A program made the position numbers and the translations under genes. The notes below the pieces were generated by a model. That model had not been told where the DNA came from, did no database searches, and saw only the letters and a program-made list of their open reading frames with translations. A DNA stretch of 64,000 nt, taken from Emergomyces orientalis (taxonomy: Eukaryota; Ascomycota; Eurotiomycetes; Onygenales; Ajellomycetaceae). Below are positions 35,679 through 46,981 of the stretch, in pieces; positions within the stretch are counted from its first letter, which is position 1, and each line of letters starts with the position of its first letter. Where the stretch lies: assembly GCA_002110485.1 (NCBI GenBank), contig MOWL01000067.1, positions 2,232,001-2,296,000 on the forward strand, read 5' to 3'.

Positions 35679-37800
35679 GCGATTATTATCAGTGGCCAAT
35701 TAAGTAATTAAAACTGTTCTTCTGAGTCGGTTGCTATAGTGGGATGTGTTTGCCTAATCATTGAAAATCTGTTGAAAGAACCGAGGCCAAAAAGAGAAAC
35801 CGAAAACTTTTGAAACGAAAAAGATCGTCGTCAGTGAAATACTTCGCACATTTCATTGAGTAGCAAAAGGCCAAACAACGATATCTAGATCGATTTTTAC
35901 CTCATCGAGTCCCCAGGGAGGGAAATTTTTATATGATCATGTCGACCTCCTGCTTGTTGGTAGTAAAGTCCAGAAGATAAGAGTGTTCATTTGAAGTGCC
36001 TTCAGGCTAGTTAGCCCCTGCTTGGCATCCTCTTATTAGTGCGCCCCTTTATTCGCCTCCATCAAATATTTCCCCCGAGCCAGAGATACTGTAGAGAGCT
36101 CATTTCTTCCCTGTCTATTATTTCTATAGCGATACCAATACGACATTTTTCTAGGAGGATAAAATTCGCATGATCCTCAAACTCTCAATAACCTTCTTAG
36201 CTACAATACTTTGATAGTGGGCTCACCATGATACATGTACTGTACCTCCAAATAGATTTAAAGATCTTGGCAATTCCAAATTTTATGATCTGTAGTGATT
36301 GGACGGTATTAAGGGGGCCTATAGTCATTTGCAATCATTCAAAAACACCAGAGAACGTTACGGCCCTAGACATATCAATCATTGCTGTCATCTTCAAGGT
36401 TAGTCGTTCAATTACAGGCTAAGGAAGACTTAACCGCCATCGTGAACAAAAACTGAACCCTGGGCCATGAATAAATAACTTACTAGCTTGATAATAAGAA
36501 CGTATGTTTTATATTCTGGTCAAGTACTGCCCGGCTGAGCTAATCCTGTAGCGACACTGAAGTCCGACTAACTGTGTGTTTAATTTACGCGTATTGAGTG
36601 AGTTACTGGCTACCACCTGGATTAGCCGGATCATTACATTCGGAGTAATAGTCACTCTCAACAAGATGATTTGCGTCAAAATGTGGTAAGATTTACTGCA
36701 TATAATCGCAGAAGACGTGATATTCACTCACGTTTTTTAGCTGAACGAAAGCCATTTTGACAAGGCGTAAAATTGAGTCAAAACGGATCAGCCTGTTACA
36801 AGTTATATCGATATAAATCCAGAATACACGGTCAAAAATATTTCTCTTAACCCGTTTCGAATGGCAGATTGACTATTCCATGAAGTAACTAACGTGTTAT
36901 CAAGGGTATTGGTTGCACAGTTTATGGTCAGGCAGATTGGGTGGAACCTTAGTTTGCGGACCCACGCGGCCCGACCCGCCCGGACGGCTAACCACAAAAA
37001 GCACAGGCGCAGGAATTGATGATCTTCAAACTCTACTCTCATCCGTTGCGCTGCCAGTACCTACTAGTAAATACGAACCACACGTCTTATCGCCAACACG
37101 ATTACTAAATGTAGAAGGTATGAAGCACCGATTAGCTTTAAGGCGCAGATGGTTGCTTTTGAGGAGTATGAGGTTGCCAAGTCAAGTCAACAGGCAGCCG
37201 CACTCGCGTCGAGGATCAGCTTCTCGAAAGTTTCATGGTAGTATTGGTGTTGGAGGTTTACAATAAATGAGGGCTGTGAAGCTTATTGGCATGCGACGGA
37301 TCGACACAGGATACTGGAATTCCAGAAGTAGTCCAGACTCTCACCAATACCGCCGGATGCCCACATAAGCCCGGCGATATCATCGTCTGGACCTGGTGTA
37401 TGGTGCGCCTCCAGCAAAAAGTATTTGGGATTTGTGAAAAATCTTTCGTAACAAAACCAACGAGCCCGGTTTCGATTAGTGGACAGCTTCATCTTAGCCA
37501 GTTTTGGATCCCGGAGAGGAAAGAGTTTTCATGAGCAAGGAAAGATGGAAAAAACACACCGATAATTTGGGGGCAACGATAGTCGATTCCATTGTAGAAA
37601 TGTGAAAGCCAGGTATGTATTCTGCTCCCGGACCACCAATGGGGAAATGGATATCTACTCCCTGTCACTTCCCATATGGCACTGTTTGTAGGCGATGCGG
37701 ATCTTCCTCTCCCTGGTAGGTAAATTCGAGGCCACGGATATTTCTGTGAAGTTTACCAACCTATCCCGTCCCTCCAAGAAGTGACTCCTTTCTTTTGAAA
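35679..37800. other. Gene-poor region with a decayed coding remnant near 36.9-37.26 kb
   Basis: Most of this stretch is AT-rich spacer. Between about 36,990 and 37,260 on the plus strand two adjacent frames give coding-like text broken by a shift near 37,120 (STGAGIDDLQTLLSSVALP, then YEAPISFKAQMVAFEEYEVA in the next frame). The source gene is not recognised. A second open stretch on the minus strand at 37,283-37,492 is also unassigned. Confidence 0.35.
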
Positions 37801-38888
37801 ATGTGATATTATACAGGGCTGTATCTGATGCGCCAAGGGATATGGCAAGGCCTTCTTATCTCGTCGTACATCTGCTGAACTAAGTCGACTGTCGTGTCCG
37901 CCGGAGGCAGAGCCACCCGCCAAATCAGGCTACTCCGACTCTCTTGAGGCATCGGGAAATGTTCATCAACCCCAAAGGCAGTAAATTTAGTCGCGTATGC
38001 ACGTAAGGCATTAGTGTTAGGCAAATGAATTAAGAGAGGTTAAAACCGAAAAGTTAAGGATGTCACCTAACATCAAAATGACCGATAAGATATTTTCCAA
38101 GCAGTATAATAATGCGTGACAACTGGCCATGTGAATTTGGCTTAAAATTCACCCATATTTGCATCCATGGTTGGTGACGAGAGATAGCTCACGCGATCCA
38201 AGGCGTTCCATATATGGGGGATCTCTTTAACAAAACTATCTGAAGCAGAATCACTTTGGAATCTCTCAATAGAATCCTCATAGTAATATCCGGGTTCACT
38301 TGTGCTATCATTTATGCGAATACCGCCTATATATTGTCGGTTGCCAATCTGAATGCTTAATATAGGAAGCAATTTTATCTCCCAAGAAGGTGGCAGAGTC
38401 AGCTTTGCGTTGGTGAGCTGAGAACCCATCCGGCTGAGGTAGGATTGGCTGGATACTGTCCTGTTTTATCGCTTTAATAGGCTTGTCCGCATACTTGCAA
38501 TATAACCATGTGATCGACAACGGGAAGAATCTGACGGCGGTTACGATGGCGGGGTTCGCGGTCAGATGAATTAGATATTTAGATGAATGTATAACAATGG
38601 ATATCAGGGGTATCCCAAAACTGCTCAAAAACCGAAAAGGTGGCCAAATTCCATTCCGCAGCTGAATCTGGATCTCTAGAATCTTGGTGGTAAATAATTA
38701 GGAACTCCAGAGAAGGCAATTGAAAAGGCAAAAAGAATTGTGATTGCAATGTGTTCAATGATCATCAAAATCACCTCTAGCGGTAGACGGATAAAACATC
38801 GAGATTCAGCATAGGTGGTTCCGAGTTGCTTCCGGAGTTTCGAGTTATGCGTACGACAGAAAATGGGATTTTCATTCATTGGCACCAT
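37801..38888 (-). pseudogene. Possible F-box-like protein remnant
   Basis: Minus-strand frames carry CRTHNSKLRKQLGTTYAESR followed by RLPLEVILMIIEHIA, which resembles an F-box first helix. Further on, KLLPILSIQIGNRQYIGGIR and FTAFGVDEHFPMPQESR resemble the regions seen in fungal F-box proteins with C-terminal sugar-oxidase-like repeats. The pieces lie in different frames with stops between them, so no protein of that length is possible. The F-box assignment is weak. Confidence 0.35.
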
Positions 38889-41404
38889 AGCTATATCCCA
38901 TGCTTGTTTAACGAGCGTGGAAATTTGTTTGATGTCACTGGATCGAATAATTTATATGCAATATTGGTGACCTTTTTTTGTATTGACTTGGATGCGGATA
39001 CACCTGCGCAGTGGGATAACTTCGGAGCGTGTCTCCGTGTTTCGAGAGTTCAAGTACTGCAGTAGCTCCGTTCACATATAGAGTTGGGGCAATTTCGATT
39101 ACACCATTCTCATGATAGGAAGACCAGACTGGATTATACCCACTATTGGTCGATGGAAACAGCAGTTTCGACTACATAAATACATGAATTGTCAGGGGAA
39201 GCCATGAATATTCCAGGCATAACAAGACCTACCATTTACTACAATGGGGCTTGTTCGGGGATCTCGCTTAATTTGCGTAAAAACTGCATCCCGGATGTCT
39301 TCTTAGGTATCTATATCCATCTCCATTTGCACCTGCGCCGCTGGCGAATGCTGCTGAGAAGGGCGCGGGCGCTTCATTGGGTGTAATTTGAAATAGCCCG
39401 TCCCCGAGTCCTGACCACAGCCATGCCATACACGAATGGGTAGTCAATCATCGAGCCGGTCTGGGTAGCATCTTTACAGTAGTCATAAAGTTGTATTTCC
39501 AGCGTTGTCATTTGCTCGAGTGACTGTTATACTTTGAGCCTGTTTGCTTCCACCACAATCAGTCGTATTTTTCTACCAGTACATCCCTTGACAGAAACGA
39601 TGAAATCATAGTAATTTGTACTGGTGTCATCCGGGGGTACCTGCGAGTTCACATAGTAATCGTTATCTCATTTGAGGAATATTTCAGGGAAAATATCCTC
39701 CCAAAGTTATGATGTTTTCCATTCTTCGGAATTCAAGTTATCATTTCGAATTTCATTCCAGAGCACTTCTTTAAAAAAAAAATATATAAAAAAAGTCGGA
39801 ATGAATCATCTAGGATGAAAAGGCATGCTTGAAGGTGGGGAGTGCAATTCAATCAGAGGTAGAAGGGCGGCATCTTGACAGATATTGAAAGGCTCTTTGA
39901 TATCAATACGTCTTTGTCTCAGTCACGGACGCAGAGAAATATAGACATAGATTGCCTCAAAAACTCTCCATAAAACTGAAGCCATCAGTTGTGAGCCAAT
40001 CTATTGGTAGGCATTGTTCCCTTGCAACCTTGCAAGCGCCTGGCAAGAGCGAGGGGGTTCTCCTGAATGGTTTGAGTGACTGGGCAAAAAAAAATTTGAA
40101 ATAGGCGCGCTCTAGGGATACAATGATTGAAAAGCATTTAATCCATAAAACGCACGCCCTGGGGTAGGAATGTGTTCTCACCGAACCCATGCGCTGCTGA
40201 GTTAAGAGAGAGCTATTCCTCTCTAGCGGTCAACAAAATGCCTAATACACTGCAGGGTTTCTGGATCATACCTGGGCCTAAACGCCCAGATTCAACCAGT
40301 ACACTGACTAAATCGCCGGACATTGCTTGGAAAGGAAAAGTCGCGGAGGTGTTCTTGGGCTCCAGTCCGCGCCAGACGAGGAGCTCGAACTACTAAATTT
40401 AGCATTGTTCGGCGCTTGAGGCACACTGAATTCTGTAGAGGCCTATAAAATTAGTGTCAGCACCAAAGAGATATAATATCCAATTTTTTTTATCACAGTA
40501 AAGAGGAACTTGAAACCAAACAATGGTTCAAGTCTCCCGGTCAACCTCGCTGGAAATGATCCATGGGTGTTGTACAGCGCCTGGAAGGCAGTGCAGAGGG
40601 CACCATAATGCATGGATCTTCAGGTGAAACTGGCCAAAGAGGTACCCAGATAGTTAAGTCGGCAGACAACGGCATGAAATGATTCTCTACCTGTCCTTGA
40701 ATCTTGGAAAGCTGATTTATAATAATTATGTACGCCAGGGGACTTTTTTTTTTTTTTCCAACAGTCCAACTACCCAGAGGGATGGATTATTCAAAAACGT
40801 CAGTGAGAACAGCAGAAGTGCGAGTCAAGGTTGCAAGATCTATCCGTTTGCGCCGCGTAGTCTCATCCTCCTTTCTCTAGCCATCATCCAACCACCAATT
40901 TTTCTGCGATGAAATGCTGCAGAATAGTAAGTGTAGCGTGTAGTCGGAACTGTTACATACTACGTAACGTAGGAGTGTAAACAGAGGGGTCGAAAGATGT
41001 CCTTAAAGGCATAGACAAACTCCTATCCTGAAAATTGCCAAAATTTTAAAAAAGATAAAAATCTGTGATGGAGGATGAACTATGGGGTAAAATTATATGC
41101 TCTCGCGATGAATGTGTTGGTTGAGTTTAGCTGATCCCCAAGCCACTGTTCAAACGCTGGAAATGTCGTCACCACGACCTTGGGAAAGCCCTAGCCCTAG
41201 CCCTAGTCTGGGGCCGCCAAAGGCTCAGTTTGACCGCTGGGCTCCAGACAACGCCAAGTTACCAACTCTTTCCTGCTTCCAGCTGCTGAGATAGGGAAAA
41301 TATATATCCCCGCCCCCCGACCGAGTATTGTTAAATCGATGCAGCCAATATAGCCCGAATAGTTCCTGCATCCTGCCTGGCCTCGGAGGATCAAAGCCGC
41401 AGCG
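38889..41404. other. Gene-poor region with decayed remnants
   Basis: On the minus strand at about 39,370-39,620 a coding-like text (IVSVKGCTGRKIRLIVVEAN, then EQMTTLEIQLYDYCKDATQT and YPFVYGMAVVRTRG) contains an in-frame TAA and short shifts; the source gene is unidentified. The rest has short frames, poly-A/poly-T tracts (39,771 and 40,745) and three CCCTAG units at 41,187-41,205. No intact gene is seen. Confidence 0.4.
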
Positions 41405-42995
41405 ATGATGAACCCCATGTCGGCATCCCGATCGATGGTAACGCCGTATCTGGTGTTCATCATATTCATTACTACTCTGGGCCCGCTTCAATTTGGATAT
41501 CATCTGGTAAGTAATGCTTATTTAAGTGGAATTATCCCACCGCCAGATGTGCTACAATCTACAATTGCTTCCAGCGAGCGCAGCTTGCTAACGGGAAACG
41601 CTCGTTTTTCCACTCCAGGCCGAGCTCAATGCTCCCAAGGACGTAATAATGTGTGAGAGGAAAAGTATTACTTCAACAGGGAAAGCAGCAACGTCGAAAC
41701 TACCGCAATGTATCCCAATGAATGAGTTTCAATTCGGCATCGTTTCGTCGAGTTATACGCTGGGTGGTCTTCTAGGAGCCCTTGTCTCTGGCCCGTTTGC
41801 CACTAAATACGGCAGGCTACTCGCTCTTCGGGCGACAACGATATTCTTTATTCTGGGCCCAATTGGCGAAACTCTTGCCACTGGAATTGAATATTTGAGC
41901 GCCGGACGGTTAATCTCAGGCATTGGAGCGGGTGCCGCAATTGTTGTTGGGCCAATATACATAGCGGAAGTGGTACATGTGAGACAAAGGGGGTTTTTCG
42001 GCGCTTTTACACAAGTCATGACAAATGTTGGAATATTGCTCTCCCAATCTCTGGGGTACTTCTTAAGCAGGGACAGCCTATGGCGTATCATCCTCGCCGT
42101 TGCTGGTGTCATTGGCGCATTGGAACTCATTGGGCTATTTTTTGTTCCTGAGAGTCCAAGCTGGCTGGCTGAGCATCAACGCGCTGCCCATGCGCGACGG
42201 ATCCTTCAACGAATCCGCGGAAAGAATGAAGATATTGAACCAGAAGTAAAAGCCTGGAGAATCCCGCTTAGCGAAACCGATACCGGAACCGCGGAGGAAG
42301 AATCTCTTCTCACACCCCCAGCTGGGAATCTTCCTCCAAAGCATCCCCCAGTCTCGATGCTAGGGGTTATCACAAGCCCGACATACCGCCCAGCAATCAT
42401 CGCGGTCATCGCGGTCATGATCGCACAACAATTTACAGGAATCAACAGTATAGTCATGTACAGCGTCTCCATCCTCTCCAATATCCTCCCAACCACCGCT
42501 CCGTTGCTCGCCGTTGTAGTCTCCGCTCTCAACCTCATAGTTACCCTCCTTTGCGCCCCACTGGCAGATAAACTCGGCCGCAAACCATGCCTCCTCCTCA
42601 GCATCACCGGCATGTGTTTCAGCTCCATGCTCCTTGCACTGGGCATCCCGTTAAATTTCCAAATCCTCTCCGCTATCGCGACACTTCTTTTCGTAGCAAG
42701 TTTTGCTGTTGGTCTTGGGCCCGTCCCATTTATCCTTGCCTCGGAGCTGGTTGGTCCCGAGGCAGTTGGTGCCACGCAGAGTTGGGCTCTAGGTGCCAAC
42801 TGGACCGCTACTTTTATTGTTGCGCAATTTTTCCCTGTTCTTAATTTGGCGATGGGAGAGAAAGGGAGAGTTTATTGGGTTTTCACAGCCTTGGCGGTGG
42901 TGTTGGGTTCGTTTTTGGCCTGGTGGGTGCCAGAGACGAAAGGAAAATCTACTATGGAAGAGGTTTGGGGCCGAGAAGAGAGGAGGCTTGAGTAG
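41405..42995 (+). CDS. MFS sugar-porter family protein, Vps73/YBR241C-like
   Basis: This is a 12-helix transporter of the sugar porter family. Exons 41405-41506 and 41619-42995 join in phase to give 492 residues; the intron has CTAAC-like TTGCTAAC and a CTCCAG acceptor. Sugar-porter marks are LGPLQFGYHLAELNAPK in helix 1, KYGRLLALR after helix 2, GRLISGIGAGAA in helix 4, PESPSWL at the end of helix 6, AQQFTGINSIVMY in helix 7, DKLGRKPCLL after helix 8 and PETKGKS at the C-terminus. The closest named group I recognise is yeast YBR241C/Vps73, whose substrate and exact role are unclear, with vacuolar sorting effects reported. The ATG chosen is the first of two adjacent methionine codons. Confidence 0.9.
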
Positions 42996-44148
42996 ATTTT
43001 AGCTTGTCATCCCTTCTCGTCAGTTTCTTCCATATACTTCCTCCCCCCTTCCCCCCACCCCCCCCTGCTTTTCTTTTGGTCGATGCGAAATGCCTTCGAG
43101 CTACGAATGGGTCATATTTCCTGAAAATTAGGAATGTCATACCGACGATCAGGATGAGATGAGAGGCGCATATGCTACCAGTCATTTTCATCTTGTCTGT
43201 TTACCTCTCCGCTATCCCAGTCAATGTTCATTTAAAATCAAAAATTTTAACGCAGTATATTTTCCCCACGCTTCTCGGTCCACAGCGCCTTGTTTTCATG
43301 TCAATAGTTCCCTCAGTTTCTTTCTCTCTCTCTTTTTCAAGTAAATGCATACGTAACCTTCCTCAACCCTTCACCGTTTCGATGGGGATGGATGGAGCTA
43401 CTGGGAAACAACGCTCACAATTAGGCATGATTGATTTCCTGGCCTGCTCCGTTCCCAGGCTTCCTTAACAATGACGCTAGGGACGAGAAAGGGCCGAACA
43501 TATCGCGTTTTGCCAAAAAAATTAAAAGGCAATGGAACCAATGAAGAAAAAAGAAAGAAAAAAGATCCAATTAAATGACTAATTTCCACTTCTAGCTTTA
43601 ATTTTTCTCTCGTTATATCTTTATCCGGCTGTGTGTAATGAAAATCATATAGAACCATTTCGAAATGGGAAAAGTTCAGCTATCATCTAACTCTGAATTT
43701 TGAGAATGTAGATTGCATCATTTGCGCATTTTTCCTACGAATAACGATAGATAACATATAATATAAATTTTGAAATAAATCATAAGACTTTAAATAGAAT
43801 TGAATAATGATAATAATAATAATGATGGAATTTTTAAGGCATGTAATTAGCTGATTAGTACAATTAATTATCAATTTTTTTCTTCTTTTAGAAAAATACA
43901 TTTTTAGGAAAAATAATAATTTATGATGATGTTTGAAACAGAGCTGAAAACAGCAGCTTAACTAATAAGAATAATGTATTAACTACTATAAAGTAGTGAT
44001 AATGACTGTGCTGATAGCAATAACAGATAGAAAACGCAGTAGTAATTGTAGCCATTGGCTCAGTAGTAGTTGTGACAGTAATCAGCAGAGTGATACTGAT
44101 GACTGTAGACTGATTAAACTAAAAGTGCTCAAGTGATGACTATAGTGA
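42996..44148. other. AT-rich intergenic region
   Basis: This spacer separates the transporter from the convergent repeat-protein gene. A C-run (43,046-43,071) and ATA/ATG-rich simple sequence (43,745-43,830) are visible. No supported gene is seen. Confidence 0.5.
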
Positions 44149-46981
44149 TCATGGTCGAAAAGTTGGCAGTACTGAAACTCGAGAGTAAAAAATAGAGGTG
44201 ACAGTTCGAGTGACAGTTCTAGTAGTTGTAGTCACGGGTTGAATAGTTGTGGTAGTTTGAGTAGTAAAGCCTGTGTAACGAGGAATATACATAGGGATAA
44301 AAGTGGTGGAAATGACAGAGACAACAGGGATAGAGATTGAATTGCCAGGTCCGATTGAAATGATGCGGTGAGAAGTGGTGGTTCTAGGAGCAAAGCTGGG
44401 TGTGGTGATGGTGATGAATGTGTTGATTGAGCTAACGGTAGGTGGAGGAGGTGGAGGGGTTTCAGCAGGTGGAGGGGTTTCAGCGGGAGGAGATGGAGGA
44501 GTGCCCTCAGGGGGAGGTGGAGGGGTTTCTGCGGGAGGAGGTGGAGCAGTGCCCTCAGGGGGAGGTGGAGGGGTTTCGGCGGGAGGAGCGGTTTCAGCAG
44601 GAGGAGGGGTTTCAGCGGGAGGAGGGGTTTCAGCAGGTGGAGGGGTTTCAGCAGGAGGAGGTGGAGGGGTTTCGGCGGGAGGAGGTGGAGGGGTTTCGGC
44701 GGGAGGAGGGGATTCAGCAGGTGGAGGGGTTTCAGCGGGAGGGGATTCAGCAGGTGGAGGGGTTTCAGCAGGAGGAGGTGGAGGGGTTTCGGCGGGAGGA
44801 GGGGATTCAGCAGGTGGAGGGGTTTCAGCGGAGGAGGGGATTCAGCAGGTGGAGGGGTTTCAGCGGGAGGGGTTTCAGCAGGTGGAGGGGGAGGAGGTGG
44901 AGGGGTTTCGGCAGGAGGAGGGGTTTTCAGCAGGTGGAGGTGGAGTGCCCTCAGCAGGAGGTGGAGGGGTTTCAGCAGGAGGGGGTGGAGGGGTTTCGGC
45001 GGGTGGAGGGGTTTCAGCAGGTGGGGGGGGAGTGCCCTCAGCAAGAGGTGGAGGGGTTTCTGCGGGTGGAGGGGGAGTGCCCTCAGGAGGAGGTGGAGGG
45101 GTTTCGGCGGGTGGAGGGTTTCAGCAGGTGGGGGGGGAGTGCCCTCAGAGGAGGTGGAGGGGTTTCAGCGGGTGGAGGGGTTTCAGGCGGGTGGAGGGGT
45201 TTCAGCAGGTGGAGGGGTTTCAGGGGAGGAGGGGTTTCAGCAGGTGGAGGTGGAGTGCCTCAGGAGGGGGGGTTTCAGCAGGAGGGGGTGGAGGGGTTTC
45301 GGCGGGTGGAGGGGGTTTCAGCAGGTGGGGGGGGAGTGCCCTCAGCAGGAGGTGGAGGGGTTTCAGCGGGTGGAGGGGTTTCAGCAGGTGGAGGGGTTTC
45401 AGCGGGAGGAGGGGTTTCAGCAGGTGGAGGTGGAAGTGCCCTCAGGGAGGTGGAGGGGTTTCAGCAGGAGGGGGTGGAGGGGTTTCGGCGGGTGGAGGGG
45501 TTTCAGCAGGTGGGGGGGGGAGTGCCTCAGCAGAGGTGGAGGGGTTTCTGCGGGAGGGGGTGGAGGAGTGCCCTCAGGAGGAGGTGGAGGGGCTTCGGCG
45601 GGTGGAGGTGTTTCAGCAGGTGGGGGGGGAGTGCCCTCAGCAGGAGGTGGAGGGGTTTCTGCGGGTGGAGGTGCAGGAGGAGTGCCCTCAGGAGGAGGTG
45701 GAGGGGCTTCGGCGGGTGGAGGGGTTTCGGCGGGAGGAGGGGATTCAGCAGGTGGAGGGGTTTCAGCGGGAGGAGGGGTTTCAGCGGGAGGAGGGGTTTC
45801 TGCGGGAGGGGGTGGAGGAGTGCCCTCAGGAGGAGGTGGAGGGGCTTCGGCGGGTGGAGGGGTTTCAGCAGGTGGGGGGGGAGTGCCCTCAGGAGGAGGT
45901 GGAGGGGTTTCAGCGGGTGGAGGTGGAGGAGGAGTGCCCTCAGGAGGAGGTGGAGGGGCTTCGGCGGGTGGAGGGGTTTCAGCGGGAGGAGGGGTTTCAG
46001 CAGGTGGAGGGGGAGTGCCCTCAGCAGGTGGAGGGGTTTCGGCGGGTGGAGGGGTTTCAGTGGGAGGGGGTGGAGGAGTGCCCTCAGGAGGAGGTGGAGG
46101 GGTTTCAGCGGGTGGAGGTGCAGGAGGAGTGCCCTCAGGAGGAGGTGGAAGGGTTTCCGGGGGAGGAGAGGGAGGGGCTGGCGGAGGGCCGGTGGTGCTG
46201 GTACCATATGCCTCAGTAGGATACTCCTCAGTAGAGTATGGTTCAGTAGGACATTCCTCAATAGGATACTCCTCATCAGGGCATGGGTCAGTAGGAGACG
46301 CCTCAGTGGGATACTCCTCAGTCGAGTATGGTTCAGTAGGAGATTCCTCAATAGGATACTCCTCAGTAGAATCCTCCTCAGTAGAATCCTCCTCAGTAGA
46401 ATCCTCCTCAGTAGCTTCTTCCTCAGTATTTCCCTTCTCAGTAGGACACTCCTCAGTAGGATACCCCTCAGTAGGATACTCCTCAGTAGGATACTCCTCA
46501 GAAGGATACGCATCCGTAGAATGACGGACAACTAATGTTCTAAAAGTGGTTGCCGCAAACTTGGTACTTTTGGGGTTCCGCCCTCTCGGCACGCGATTGC
46601 CCAACCCCTAAGCAAAAAGACAGTAGTAGTTAGAATAGGAGTAGAACCACTGTAGGCTATTGCCTTACCTCTTTATTTTCTTCGCCAATTTCAAGGCATT
46701 TGCCATCCCGAAATTGCCAAGTGTCGGATGCTTTCAATGGGCCGCACTCATAACAAGGGCCTTCTCCCTGCCCAGCAAGAATTATACATTCAGCCGCAGA
46801 ATGGCCGAATTTAGACCCACACCAGTTTTCGCAGACCGAACGGCTATTCTGTCCTTCTGCATAGATTGATGTGACGACACCTGGATGTGATATTTAGTAA
46901 AAGCTGCAACCCTTCCTTGCCATAGCCCCAGAAGAGCAGCTCACCAAGAACAAGAAATGAAAGTAGCAGAAAACGCTCCAT
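44149..46981 (-). CDS. Secreted Cys-rich/Pro-rich repeat protein
   Basis: Exons 46981-46945, 46880-46669 and 46607-44149 are joined by GTGAGC...CCAG and GTAAGG...TTAG introns in phase. The protein starts with a signal peptide (MERFLLLSFLVLGVVTSIYA) and a six-cysteine module (SVCENWCGSKFGHSAAEC, GPCYECGPL, DGKCLEIG). Then come acidic EEYPT/EESPTE repeats (46,210-46,515), a long Pro-rich array of PPPAETP and PPPPPEGTP units (44,440-46,190) and a Ser/Thr-rich tail ending VLPTFRP. It is probably a cell-wall or extracellular protein; the family is not recognised. In the array the PPPAETP frame holds from 46,607 to about 45,530. After that, several one-base gains and losses in G-runs shift it to LLKPLHP-type text and back, so the downstream frame is uncertain (sequencing, assembly or real decay). 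No stop is introduced because the repeat is open in most frames. Confidence 0.68.
44440..46190. repeat. GGTGGAGGGGTTTCAGC-type minisatellite
   Basis: About 1.75 kb is built from 15-18 bp units of the type GGAGGGGTTTCAGCAGGT and longer composite units containing GTGCCCTCAGGAGGAGG. Units vary by substitution and by one-base indels, mostly in G-runs. All three plus-strand frames and several minus-strand frames remain open for long distances. Confidence 0.9.
46208..46515. repeat. 15-bp repeats encoding EEYPT-like units
   Basis: Variants of CCTCAGTAGGATACT recur about 20 times. Read on the minus strand they encode GluGluTyrProThr-like units, including a run of EEDST and EEATE variants. They lie immediately upstream in coding order of the Pro-rich array. 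Confidence 0.9.

Noticed and set aside
41187..41205. CCCTAG units that resemble telomere repeat
   Set aside because: Fungal telomere repeat is CCCTAA/TTAGGG. Three CCCTAG units are not enough for an interstitial telomere.
44440..46515. CRISPR-like repeat array
   Set aside because: Units are contiguous coding repeats without unique spacers, in a eukaryotic gene.
44375..46535. Three very long plus-strand open frames giving Gly-rich (VSAGGG) or Arg/Trp-rich proteins
   Set aside because: They are antisense to the Pro-rich array. The minus strand has a signal peptide, a Cys module and two phase-correct introns, while the plus strand has none of these.
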